Below, in pieces: positions 17,806 through 25,876 of a stretch of DNA of 64,000 bases. The notes under the pieces were generated by a model, which had not been told where the DNA came from, did no database searches, and saw nothing but the letters and a program-made list of their open reading frames with translations. The DNA comes from Cellulosilyticum sp. I15G10I2 (lineage in GTDB: Bacteria > Bacillota > Clostridia > Lachnospirales > Cellulosilyticaceae): NCBI RefSeq assembly GCF_900095725.1, contig NZ_FMMP01000006.1, positions 682,001 to 746,000 of the forward strand, read 5' to 3'. Within the stretch, counting starts at the first letter, position 1; each line of letters starts with the position of its first letter. A program made the translations under genes and the position numbers.

Positions 17806-17997
17806 TTATTTTATCTCATTTACTCTACCTACAATGCCACTTTCCAGCATTACTTTAATCCCATGGTGATGCTCAGGGGAGTTGGTAAGTATCTTTTTCA
17901 CAATTCCTTCTGTCAATTTTCCAGTACGTTGATCTTGTTTTTGAACAACTAGAACTGACTGTCCTATTTTAATATTACTTCTCTTTGTTCCGTTCAT
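17806..17997 (-). CDS. ywbE: YwbE-family protein
   Basis: The protein has 63 residues from MNGTKRSNIK. This start is preceded by AAGGAGAGG; the frame is open upstream but overlaps the previous gene. IKIGQSVLVVQKQDQRTGKL followed by TEGIVKKILTNSPEHHHGIK is the YwbE (DUF2196) pattern, a small beta-barrel-like protein of unknown function. It lies 19 bp after the DUF1801/zinc-ribbon gene in the same operon, inside the 2.8-kb element. It is the intact relative of the two fragments at 3553 and 5514. Confidence 0.85.
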   Translation of the reverse strand: MNGTKRSNIKIGQSVLVVQKQDQRTGKLTEGIVKKILTNSPEHHHGIKVMLESGIVGRVNEIK

Positions 17998-18016
17998 TTT
18001 CCTCTCCTTGATGCTA

Positions 18017-18577
18017 TTAATCACTTTCAACACAGCGTACTACTTGCCCACCACATTTTTCACATTTTCCTCTTAAAATAATACCATGTGGTGCATCATC
18101 ATGAACGGTAAATCCTTCTTCTAAAGCAGTTACACCACACTTAGCACAGAATACGTTTAAACTGAGTACCTTTCTTCCATGTTCAGGAATAGCCTTCCAC
18201 TTTTTTATTGCAGGCAAATCGGAAATGCTATCTTTTCTGATATCTCTGTGTATTTGTATAATTTCTTTTATAATATGCATCATTACATTAAGTGCATCTT
18301 GCTCTTGATATTTAATCCTTGCACAGCTCTTGCCCAGTGATGTAGATGGCATCTCTGCTTTAAACAATTCTAGAACACTTGCTTCATCTGTATAAAAAGA
18401 AAAATAATTCTTTTGTGCTGCAAAAGCAATATAGAAGTCATGTCCTTTATATGTTGGCATCTTGTAATCAAAGCACTCTTGTAATTGTGTTTCTTCTCTC
18501 ATAAATAGTACAAGCTGCTCTATCCATTCTTTTTTGGTATTCTCAAACTGATTAATATAATCTTGTATTTTATCCAT
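18017..18577 (-). CDS. DUF1801-type protein with C-terminal zinc ribbon
   Basis: The protein has 186 residues. The first 125 resemble DUF1801/YdhG proteins (MPTYKGHDFYIAFAAQKNYF; then DALNVMMHIIKEI). The last 55 hold two CxxC pairs (CAKC..; CEKCGG) forming a zinc ribbon. The combination suggests binding of nucleic acid or protein, but no activity is known. AGAGGGG precedes the ATG. It is the first gene of a two-gene cargo operon with ywbE, placed downstream of the recombinase in the same direction. Confidence 0.7.
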   Translation of the reverse strand: MDKIQDYINQFENTKKEWIEQLVLFMREETQLQECFDYKMPTYKGHDFYIAFAAQKNYFSFYTDEASVLELFKAEMPSTSLGKSCARIKYQEQDALNVMMHIIKEIIQIHRDIRKDSISDLPAIKKWKAIPEHGRKVLSLNVFCAKCGVTALEEGFTVHDDAPHGIILRGKCEKCGGQVVRCVESD

Positions 18578-18653
18578 TGTAGCCCCTCTTATCTATCCTT
18601 AGCATTTACCTTATTGTACACTAAACTAAGTATAATTTGAACTGCTCAACCAG

Positions 18654-19634
18654 CTATTCATTTTGCCGTTTTATGTCCTTTGCGCTGTAATGGGTATCTT
18701 TCCTTTGAGCTTTTCCATTTACTACTTCAATATTACTCCTACGCCGGATCTCTTCTTGTACCTTTTCAAATATATCTTTAGTAACAATCGGACTATGTGC
18801 CTCTTTTGCTAGGAATCGATGTCTCTCTCCACGATTAATCTTTTGCTTATTATTTGGATATTCTCCTGTATAGGTTTTCCCTAAGCATACATTACCCATA
18901 TACTTCTCATTGGTGAGCATGTTTTGGATCGTACGCTTCGACCACCTACCCTTTCCGCTAGGTGACTTAATACTATTCTCTGCTAATACCTTCATAATCA
19001 TATCCACACTATAGCCTTTTAGATATAACTCATAAATGTATCTAACTACTGTGGCTTCTTCTTCATTGATAACGAGATCACCATATTCATCCTTGCAATA
19101 CCCAAAGCATTTACTCCTGTATAATTCTGATGTGCCGCTTTTAACTCGCTTTTCAGTCCCCCACTTGATTGCTTCACTTAACGCCCTACCTTCTGCTTCT
19201 GCAATAGATAGGCGTATTGATAGGTGTAAGTCTTGTTCCGGATCCTGTGTTGAAATGTTTTCCTCTTCCATTTCCACTTGAATACCTAGCCTCTTGAACT
19301 CTCTAACTATTTCTATTGCTTCTTCTACATTCCTACTCAATCGGCTAGAAGACTTAACCAGCACAATATCAAAGAGACCATCATGTGCATCCCATCTCAT
19401 CCTTTGGAATCCTACTCTAGCAGTGTTCTTGCCTGAAGCTGTATCTTCATACACCTTATACAACCTCCAACCTAAGGTGTTTTTTACACGTTGCTGTAGA
19501 CCTTCCTTCTGCGCCTCTAAACTTTCTTCTTGTGAATGCTTGTTTGTGCTAACACGGCAGTAAATTGTAATCTTTTTATCCGTTCTTATTTTGGCTGGAA
19601 TAATCCTAACCTTTGGTTCCTGGTTATTTTGCAT
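18654..19634 (-). CDS. Serine recombinase (integrase) of the 2.8-kb element
   Basis: The protein has 326 residues. The resolvase domain (about 20-165) has the nucleophile Ser29 in IYCRVST, and arginines in KSSSRLSRN. The Recombinase domain follows (about 190-290) with KRTIQNMLTNEKYMGNV. It lacks the long zinc-ribbon and coiled-coil C-terminus of phage-type large serine integrases and ends soon after KAQRKDTHYSAKDIKRQ. It probably catalyses insertion and excision at the 3' end of rlmD. It is intact, unlike the copy at 16291. Confidence 0.9.
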   Translation of the reverse strand: MQNNQEPKVRIIPAKIRTDKKITIYCRVSTNKHSQEESLEAQKEGLQQRVKNTLGWRLYKVYEDTASGKNTARVGFQRMRWDAHDGLFDIVLVKSSSRLSRNVEEAIEIVREFKRLGIQVEMEEENISTQDPEQDLHLSIRLSIAEAEGRALSEAIKWGTEKRVKSGTSELYRSKCFGYCKDEYGDLVINEEEATVVRYIYELYLKGYSVDMIMKVLAENSIKSPSGKGRWSKRTIQNMLTNEKYMGNVCLGKTYTGEYPNNKQKINRGERHRFLAKEAHSPIVTKDIFEKVQEEIRRRSNIEVVNGKAQRKDTHYSAKDIKRQNE

Positions 19635-19656
19635 GATAAAACCTCATCTTTCGTAT

Positions 19657-19704
19657 TAGACTACTTATCTTTTAAGTATTACCATTCTACTAATACGTAG
19701 ACAA
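19657..19704 (-). promoter_or_regulatory. Promoter with dyad before the intact recombinase
   Basis: On the minus strand TTGTCT (19699-19704) and TAATAC (19676-19681) are separated by 17 bp. GATAAGTAGTCTAA follows the -10, and a degraded partner arm (GTCTACGTATTAG) overlaps the -35. The layout matches 17298-17349, so the element carries its own conserved control region. Confidence 0.6.
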
Positions 19705-19844
19705 AACAGATGCTGTTGTTTTCTTGTGGTGTAATAGACATGTCATACTACACAATGTAACTTCTCCCTATTTGTTCATTTCTTGTCTTGCTATTAATTC
19801 CCCCTAGAGCTAACATGTAGTACTACCCGAAAGGAGGTATTACC

Positions 19845-20239
19845 ATGTATAATAGACCTGTATTAGGCGTATCAATTCACTGCCAATCTCCATACCGCAT
19901 AAGATCTTTAAAAAACTATCTGTGTATATTAAAGAAATTCGCTCAAATTTTACAGCACCTCTTATATGCCTATACATTGGGGAAGCTAAGCCCTCAAGAG
20001 ACATAATATGCATAAACGCACCACTGCACGAGACAAGTATAAGCACTACCCTATGTTTTATTGTAAAAGATGCAAACCAATTGGATAAGGCGCTGATTGC
20101 TTTGATCCAACTTGCCCACGATTACCTTAGTCAAATTGACGAACCTCCCAAGAAATGTGAGTTAAGTATTTTAGTGCCATACACTTTTGCTGAAGATTCT
20201 AATATGGTTTATCGTTTTGGATGGGAACTTAAATATTAG
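19845..20239 (+). pseudogene. HPr-like protein, frameshifted at the 5' end
   Basis: AAGGAGGT precedes ATG at 19845, but that frame stops at 20008. The next frame is open from about 19856 to 20239 and reads INSLPISIPHKIFKKLSVYI followed by KEIRSNFTAPLICLYIGEAK. The order of strands and helices, F.S.I....GE, a D-rich turn and a C-terminal ALIALIQLAHDY helix resemble HPr/Crh phosphocarriers, but the phosphorylatable histidine region is not recognisable. One base change near 19860 would join MYNRPVL to RRINSLP. Either a pseudogene or a GTG-started 105-residue protein (from 19922). Confidence 0.4.
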
Positions 20240-20242
20240 TAT

Positions 20243-20283
20243 TTTAGACTACTTATCTATAGCATGATGATAAGTAGTCTAAA
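20243..20283. repeat. Third copy of the GACTACTTATC dyad
   Basis: TTTAGACTACTTATC and GATAAGTAGTCTAAA form a perfect 15-bp inverted repeat with an 11-nt spacer. The arms equal those around the recombinase promoters at 17298 and 19657, but no promoter boxes lie between them. It follows the HPr-like frame by 4 bp, so it could end that transcript, although no U run follows. A protein-binding site is equally likely. Confidence 0.6.
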
Positions 20284-20375
20284 TTTATGTTCAGGCTCCC
20301 CAAACGATTGAACTGCTTTTATCAAACCCTATATACATCAATGCTTTACATACCTTTTCGCAGTACCTTATACCT

Positions 20376-20403
20376 TTTGGCGTAAACCTTACATTACGCC
20401 AAA
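20376..20403. repeat. Conserved arm hairpin at the native rlmD side
   Basis: TTTGGCGTAA / TTACGCCAAA is a perfect 10-bp stem with an 8-nt loop, followed by TAGTGTACCCCCC and TTTGGGAACATATAA. It is the counterpart of 17561-17596 with compensating stem changes. Confidence 0.65.
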
Positions 20404-20462
20404 TAGTGTACCCCCCTATCCTTTGGGAACATATAATTTTCCCCTAATTACTCCTAAAAACA

Positions 20463-20502
20463 CATCAAGGCTTAGAACGTATAATCGCTCTAAGCCTTGG
20501 TG
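20463..20502 (-). terminator. rlmD terminator
   Basis: CATCAAGGCTTAGA and TCTAAGCCTTGGTG form a long near-perfect hairpin 10 bp after the rlmD stop. On the minus strand the stem is followed by TGTTTTTAGG. Copies of this hairpin at 6104, 11193 and 17650 mark the other rlmD-end copies. Confidence 0.85.
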
Positions 20503-20512
20503 TTCAATGGGT

Positions 20513-21868
20513 TTATCTACTCAGCTTCACTACAGTCTCAACGTGTGGAGTCTGTGGAAACATATCTACACACATTAGTTTATCAATGGTATAACCTGCT
20601 GCTTTAAGAATCGGTAAGTCTCTGGCTAACGAGGTGGGTTTACATGAAATATAAAGAAGCTCTTTAGCATTAAAGTTGATGATCTTTTGTATAGCTTTAG
20701 GGTGAATGCCATCTCTTGGTGGATCAAGTACGATAATGTCAGGGGCGGCATTTAGTTTATCTACTTCTGTAAGGACATCGCCTGCTATAAATTCACAGTT
20801 TGTAAGTTGATTAAATGCTGCATTCTCTCTGGCCTTTTCTACAGCTTCTTCTACTATTTCGATACCATAGACTTTTTTGGCACGGGTAGCCATTATCTGC
20901 GTAATGGTTCCGGTACCACAGTATAAGTCAAATACCACTTTATTGTCCATATTTTGAATAAGATTAAGTGCATTTTTATACAGTACTTCTGCACCTTGTG
21001 TATTGGTTTGGAAGAATGAAAAAGGTGAGATTTTGAACTCTAGGCCTAAGATTTTTTCGGTAATGGTATCTGTACCATATACAAGGCTTGTGCTGTCTGG
21101 TTTAACAGCATCTGACAAGGTATCTGTAATAGTATGCAGAACGCCAGTTACAGTCCCTTGTAATTTCAAAGCCGAAAGCTCTTTGGCAAGTTCAGTAAAA
21201 GAAAAATCTTTTTGAGAAGAAGTTACAATATTTATAAGTATCTTCCCAAAGGTTTTAGATTTTCTAATGACTAAATAGCGCATAAAGCCTGTATGGATCA
21301 ATTTTTTATAATAATCTAGGTGGTGTTTGACGCAATAATCCAGAGTATACTCAAGAATAGTTGTAAAATCTGGATCTACAAGCTTGCAGCCGCCTACTGT
21401 AATAATATCATAAGTACTGCTTTTTTTATGCATGCCAAGGGTCATAGGACCATCTTTAACGGCATCTCCAAAACTAAACTCCATCTTATTGCGGTACTCT
21501 GTTACCTCTGGACTTGCAAGGATGCCTAAATCTTCATATTCTGTAATACCAGCATCTTTTAAAAGTCTTGTAACTTGCTGATGCTTAAGATCAAGCTGCA
21601 TAGTATAAGGCAGATGCTGTGTACTGCATCCACCACATGCACCAAAATAACTGCAGCATGGATCAGTTAAATAGTCAGGATGCTCCAGCACTTCCAGCAG
21701 TCGTGCTTCCCATTTTTGGTTCTTTTTTTTAATAATTCTCGCTTTAACCACCTGGCCTTTAAAGGTTCCTGTTACATAAATCGGCTCATTATTGATCAGC
21801 ATAATGCCTTTGTTAGGAAATACAGCATCTTCTATGAGACCTTCAAGGATTTGATTTTTTTTAGGCAT
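20513..21868 (-). CDS. rlmD: 23S rRNA (uracil-5-)-methyltransferase RlmD/RlmCD
   Basis: The protein has 451 residues. An N-terminal TRAM domain (about 1-60) is followed by the Fe-S cysteines CCSYFGACGGC near residue 73-83. The SAM-binding region has VFDLYCGTGTITQIMA, then LDPPRDGIHPKAI and the catalytic cysteine in LLYISCKPTSLARD. It methylates uridines in 23S rRNA. Family members in Firmicutes may modify one or two sites, so the exact target is unsettled. The C-terminal codons (PHVETVVKLSR) contain the attachment core at 20539-20546 used by the elements to its left; the current end keeps the family's sequence. Confidence 0.92.
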   Translation of the reverse strand: MPKKNQILEGLIEDAVFPNKGIMLINNEPIYVTGTFKGQVVKARIIKKKNQKWEARLLEVLEHPDYLTDPCCSYFGACGGCSTQHLPYTMQLDLKHQQVTRLLKDAGITEYEDLGILASPEVTEYRNKMEFSFGDAVKDGPMTLGMHKKSSTYDIITVGGCKLVDPDFTTILEYTLDYCVKHHLDYYKKLIHTGFMRYLVIRKSKTFGKILINIVTSSQKDFSFTELAKELSALKLQGTVTGVLHTITDTLSDAVKPDSTSLVYGTDTITEKILGLEFKISPFSFFQTNTQGAEVLYKNALNLIQNMDNKVVFDLYCGTGTITQIMATRAKKVYGIEIVEEAVEKARENAAFNQLTNCEFIAGDVLTEVDKLNAAPDIIVLDPPRDGIHPKAIQKIINFNAKELLYISCKPTSLARDLPILKAAGYTIDKLMCVDMFPQTPHVETVVKLSR

Positions 21869-21882
21869 ATTTAAACTCCTTT

Positions 21883-22833
21883 TTAATACGTAGTGAGTTC
21901 ATTAACAACTACTTCGGAAATGTATTTATTGACTTCTGTAGGCTTGCAGTTACTTGTATCTTTAGCTACTACACAAGCTGCACCACAAGCAATCGCATAT
22001 TTGATAGTTGTAATGAGGTCAAACTCTTCAAGTTTTCCTATAATAAGTGCAGCAACCATTGCGTCCCCTGCACCTACTGGATATTTTAGATCTACACCAA
22101 CCTGTACAGCATTGGCATAGTAGTTTTTTTCTTGGTCGACAAACAGTGCGCCGTATTGCCCTAGAGAAATAAGAGCATTTTGTATTTGCGTCTCTCTTAC
22201 TTTTTGTATGATATAAGGGAAATCTGCCTTGGTAAGCTTTCCCCAATATTCTTTGGGGATAAAATCCCGGTAACTTATTTTAATCATATCAGGTTTTGCA
22301 TCTAGCGCCTTTAAAAGTGCTTCGCCATGAGCATCTAATATCACAGTGGCACCTTTCTTTTTTGCAATCTGAGTAAGCGTATAATAAATATTCTTTGGGA
22401 CACCAGGCGGCGGTGTTCCAGTAAGCACAATAAGGTCTTCCGCATGGCACATAAGTGTAAAAGATTGTATAAATTTTTCGAGTACTTCTTCAGGTACAAA
22501 TGGGCCTTTTTCGTTAATAGCAGTACACATACCGGTATCAGTATCTATTAGCTTCGTATTGATACGGGTATCTTGCAATAATTTAAAGAATTTAGTTTCT
22601 ATGCCAAGTTTCATCAGCTTAGTGCGAAATTTATCTGTCCAGATACCTCCTACAAAGCCTGTTACAATACATTTGATTTCAAAATTGTTTAAAACTTTGG
22701 CAACATTAATACCTTTTCCCCCGATTTCATAATAGACTTCGTCTATGAGGTTAACACATCCTTCTTTGTAGTTGTTTACAAAAATGGTTTTATCCATAGC
22801 AGGATTAAGTGTAACACAAATTATTTTTTTCAT
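21883..22833 (-). CDS. PfkB-family 1-phosphofructokinase-like kinase
   Basis: The protein has 316 residues from MKKIICVTLNPAMDKT, chosen because AGAGG sits 8 bases upstream. The motif IGGKGINVAKVL near residue 40 and the catalytic VGAGDAMVAALI near 250 are intact, as in FruK/LacC. It should phosphorylate a sugar phosphate (fructose 1-phosphate or tagatose 6-phosphate). No PTS genes are next to it, so the substrate is open. It lies 14 bp upstream of rlmD and is probably co-transcribed with it. Confidence 0.85.
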   Translation of the reverse strand: MKKIICVTLNPAMDKTIFVNNYKEGCVNLIDEVYYEIGGKGINVAKVLNNFEIKCIVTGFVGGIWTDKFRTKLMKLGIETKFFKLLQDTRINTKLIDTDTGMCTAINEKGPFVPEEVLEKFIQSFTLMCHAEDLIVLTGTPPPGVPKNIYYTLTQIAKKKGATVILDAHGEALLKALDAKPDMIKISYRDFIPKEYWGKLTKADFPYIIQKVRETQIQNALISLGQYGALFVDQEKNYYANAVQVGVDLKYPVGAGDAMVAALIIGKLEEFDLITTIKYAIACGAACVVAKDTSNCKPTEVNKYISEVVVNELTTY

Positions 22834-22952
22834 TACCATAGCCTCTTTTAAAGTAAAGTTAATTTTCAAAGAATATTGTTACATATTACTAGCGTATTTG
22901 CAAGTAGTTTAGAAATATAATAAGATTACGGTTAAGAATTGAATGATAAGAG

Positions 22953-22982
22953 TTGAAAAAACAGGATTAATTAAAGTATAAT
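22953..22982 (+). promoter_or_regulatory. Sigma-A-type promoter of the PilZ gene
   Basis: TTGAAA (22953-22958) and TATAAT (22977-22982) are 18 bp apart, about 40 bp before the PilZ gene start. Confidence 0.65.
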
Positions 22983-23024
22983 ATATTATGACGGAGCAAG
23001 ATAGGATAGGAGGGTGGACTAGAC

Positions 23025-23747
23025 TTGGGTATTGATGATGGATCTAAAAAAGATGAAAATGCTATTAATGAGAGTGTCGAGTTATATAAAAAGGTAATCC
23101 TCGATGATATTAATTTAAAACTTAGAGTGATTAATAAGGAAAAAACATATATTACAAAACTTATTGACTGGCCAGGAGAAAGATTTATTTTTGCCGCACC
23201 TTTAGATAAACTGGATTGGGTATTATTTGAAAAAGATAAGGTTGTTCAGATAGCTTTCGTAACAAGAACTGCTATATTTATTGCTAAAGTTCAAATCCTA
23301 AATCGATATAGAAAAAATGATATGTTATTTTATAGCGCGGTTTTACTAGAGCCGTTAGTTAAACAACAGCAAAGACAGTATTTCAGAGTAGATGTACTCC
23401 TAGAATCAAGTTTTAAATGCTTACCGGAAGAATGCAAAGACTGTGTTATTGAGGAAATTCCTTCAAATAAAGGAACAATCGTTAATATTAGTATAGGTGG
23501 ACTATGCTTAGTCAGCACGCGTCAGCTTAATAAAGGTGAAAAAATCATTTTATACTTTAGATTTATGAACACATCGTTTGAGCTCTTAGGTGAAATCCTT
23601 TTTCAAGGCGAAAAAAACGCTGTTGGAAACTATATGCATCGGGTAAAATTTATAAAGTTGGAGAACAATATAAAAAATATGCTTAATAAGCTTATTTTTG
23701 AAAAACAAAGGCTTATAATGAGTAAAAATAAAGAAACTTTAACATAA
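23025..23747 (+). CDS. PilZ-domain c-di-GMP-binding protein (YcgR/YpfA-like)
   Basis: The protein has 240 residues and probably begins at TTG (23025), which has AGGAGGG upstream; no ATG fits. The N-terminal half is the YcgR-type domain. The PilZ domain follows with RQYFRVD near residue 115 and NISIGGLCL near 155, the two c-di-GMP-contact motifs. Such proteins respond to c-di-GMP, often slowing motility. No flagellar gene is in view. An HD-GYP phosphodiesterase-type gene is present at 43975. Confidence 0.85.
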   Translation: MGIDDGSKKDENAINESVELYKKVILDDINLKLRVINKEKTYITKLIDWPGERFIFAAPLDKLDWVLFEKDKVVQIAFVTRTAIFIAKVQILNRYRKNDMLFYSAVLLEPLVKQQQRQYFRVDVLLESSFKCLPEECKDCVIEEIPSNKGTIVNISIGGLCLVSTRQLNKGEKIILYFRFMNTSFELLGEILFQGEKNAVGNYMHRVKFIKLENNIKNMLNKLIFEKQRLIMSKNKETLT

Positions 23748-23763
23748 AGATAGCTTTATCATA

Positions 23764-23810
23764 AAAATACCCCTACGAACGCTTACACGGTTCATAAGGG
23801 GGATTTTTTA
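23764..23810. terminator. Shared terminator between PilZ and yebC
   Basis: AAAATACCCCTACGAAC pairs with GTTCATAAGGGGGATTTT with small mismatches; T runs lie outside both arms, so it can serve the two convergent genes. Confidence 0.8.
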
Positions 23811-24536
23811 ATGTTCCCAGTTGTGATACACCTCTTGAACATCATCATCATCTTCAAGTAAATCCAACATTTTATTCATGCCTTTAATATCAGCATCACT
23901 TGTAAGCTGTGTATAGGTCTGAGGTATCATCGCTACTTCTGCCGATGCCATTTCAATGCCAGCAGCTTCTATTGCCGCGTAGACGTTGCTGAAGGCCTCA
24001 GGCGAGGTTGTAATCGTATAACCTTCTTCCTCGGATTCAAAGTCGTCAGCACCAGCTTCTATTGCTAGCATCATCAGTTCATCTTCTTCCATATCAACCG
24101 CTCCTCTTTCAATAACAATTTCGCCCTTTTTATCAAACATGAAAGATACACAGCCTAAGGTCCCCATGTTGCCATTACCTTTGGTAAAAGCTGAGCGGAC
24201 GTTGCCTGCTGTACGGTTTTTATTATCTGTAAGTGTTTCTACAATAACAGCTACTCCACTTGGGCCATAGCCTTCATAAGTAATATATTCATAATTAACA
24301 GAGCTATCTTCTCCAGCAGCTTTTTTGATACTGCGAGTGATGGTGTCATTCGGCATATTATTAGCCTTAGCCTTTGCAATTACATCACGAAGCTTGCCAT
24401 TAACTGCGAGATCAGCTCCCCCTTCTTTAACTGCAACGGCTATTTCACGCCCAATCTTTGTAAAAGCCTTTCCTTTTTGAGCATCATTTTTAGCTTTTCT
24501 GTGTTTTATATTAGCAAACTTTGAATGTCCTGACAT
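23808..24536 (-). CDS. YebC/PmpR-family protein
   Basis: The protein has 242 residues from [18 protein letters not shown], the invariant N-terminus of the family; an in-frame TTG two codons earlier is closer to [27 protein letters not shown] and [23 protein letters not shown] are typical. Members bind DNA as regulators, and in some species act on translation of proline-rich proteins. Which role applies here cannot be seen. It is not in an obvious operon. Confidence 0.92.
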   Translation of the reverse strand: MSGHSKFANIKHRKAKNDAQKGKAFTKIGREIAVAVKEGGADLAVNGKLRDVIAKAKANNMPNDTITRSIKKAAGEDSSVNYEYITYEGYGPSGVAVIVETLTDNKNRTAGNVRSAFTKGNGNMGTLGCVSFMFDKKGEIVIERGAVDMEEDELMMLAIEAGADDFESEEEGYTITTSPEAFSNVYAAIEAAGIEMASAEVAMIPQTYTQLTSDADIKGMNKMLDLLEDDDDVQEVYHNWEH

Positions 24537-24602
24537 ATTCAAATAATCCTCCTTAGTAGGTATATCTTTTAATCTATTTATTTTAACATAAATAACCAGC
24601 CT

Positions 24603-25247
24603 TTAGCAATAATGCGGCAGAGGTATAGTTATTAGCGTATACTCCCCTTCCTGTACTAGAATTTCAGCATTAGTAGTATCTATAATCCAATTATAAAAAA
24701 AGTCTTCTTGTCCCATTAAAACTTCAACTTCAAAGGTAACTGCTTCTAGATAAGTTGTATGCCTTATCGTATACCCTTTATCATTTAAAAGATATTGAAC
24801 TTTACCTGATAATGAATAGGCTGCTTCTAAATAAAAGATTTTAACATGTCTTTTTTCTGCAATTCCCGCAGCATAGAGACCTTCTTTGGCAGCTCGGCCA
24901 TAAGCTCTTACTAACCCACCTGTTCCAAGCAACGTACCGCCAAAATACCTTGTTACACAAATCAATGTATTTGTAATCGCTTCACCCTTTAAAACATCTA
25001 AAATAGGCTTGCCAGCAGTACCTTGAGGCTCGCCATCATCACTGCATTTTTGGATTTCGCTTTGTTCGCCTATTTGGTAGGCAAAGCAGTTATGAGATGC
25101 ATTATAATATTTTTTTCTTAACTCTCCTAGGATCTGATCTGCCTCCTCAACCGAAGTTACGGGACATACTGTAGCAATAAATCGAGATTTTTTTTCGAAA
25201 ATCTCAATCACATTTTCATGACTGATCGTTTTGTATCCATTCAACAT
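24603..25247 (-). CDS. YigZ/IMPACT-family protein
   Basis: The protein has 214 residues. KKSRFIATVCPV, NASHNCFAYQIG and CSDDGEPQGTAGKPIL are the UPF0029/IMPACT signatures, followed by RYFGGTLLGTGGLVRAYG. The C-terminal DUF1949-type region completes it. The biochemical function in bacteria is unknown; related eukaryotic proteins modulate a translation-control kinase. AGGTGAT precedes the ATG. Confidence 0.9.
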   Translation of the reverse strand: MLNGYKTISHENVIEIFEKKSRFIATVCPVTSVEEADQILGELRKKYYNASHNCFAYQIGEQSEIQKCSDDGEPQGTAGKPILDVLKGEAITNTLICVTRYFGGTLLGTGGLVRAYGRAAKEGLYAAGIAEKRHVKIFYLEAAYSLSGKVQYLLNDKGYTIRHTTYLEAVTFEVEVLMGQEDFFYNWIIDTTNAEILVQEGEYTLITIPLPHYC

Positions 25248-25316
25248 AATATCACCTATATTTTTTAATTGCTTTTATACTAACACACAGCATTATAAAA
25301 TGGCAATAAACTAAAA

Positions 25317-25344
25317 AACTGCTAAGTTAAAAAACTTAGCAGTT
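25317..25344 (-). terminator. Terminator after the DUF6514-type gene
   Basis: AACTGCTAAGTT and AACTTAGCAGTT form a perfect 12-bp stem with a 4-nt loop. On the minus strand it is followed by TTTTTAGTTTA. Confidence 0.85.
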
Positions 25345-25351
25345 AAGTTGG

Positions 25352-25615
25352 CTAAACGGCAAACTGTTCCATGCTCACATAGTCATCTAGTATTTCTATA
25401 AAAGTAACAAGGGTAACACAACCTTTGTAGAGTAACCTCGCTAATCGATCAGCAGATTCATAATTTGATGTAAAATATTCACTTGCACTTAATAGCTTAC
25501 TATCATACTCTTCTATGATTTCTATGCCATAAAGGTCATTTTTCTTTAATATATAATAGCACCTATTAACACCGTTGATTTGGTTTTTCCCGATATATTG
25601 TTTCTCTACTAACAT
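25352..25615 (-). CDS. DUF6514-type small protein
   Basis: The protein has 87 residues with no membrane segment. It looks like the small clostridial DUF6514 family: CYYILKKNDLYGIEI, then a stretch on accessory residues ADRLARLLYKGCVTLVTF and ILDDYV near the end. GGAGGGAA precedes the ATG. It is monocistronic with its own terminator. The function is not known. Confidence 0.65.
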   Translation of the reverse strand: MLVEKQYIGKNQINGVNRCYYILKKNDLYGIEIIEEYDSKLLSASEYFTSNYESADRLARLLYKGCVTLVTFIEILDDYVSMEQFAV

Positions 25616-25876
25616 TGCATTCCCTCCAAGTCTTAATTAAATCTATTAGGATAAAGATTCTCTATGTCAAATTATATAGTAAATTTGAATAATTTAACAG
25701 AAAAAGATATCGCATAATTAATTGAATTATTACTACTTTCTACAAATAATATACCTATTTATAGACTACATTTATAATAAAAGAGGAAATACGTAAGATT
25801 TAGTGCGCATTATATATAAATTTGCGATATTTATTTTGGACTAATGTGCACTTTGAAGGATTTTCGCCATATTATG

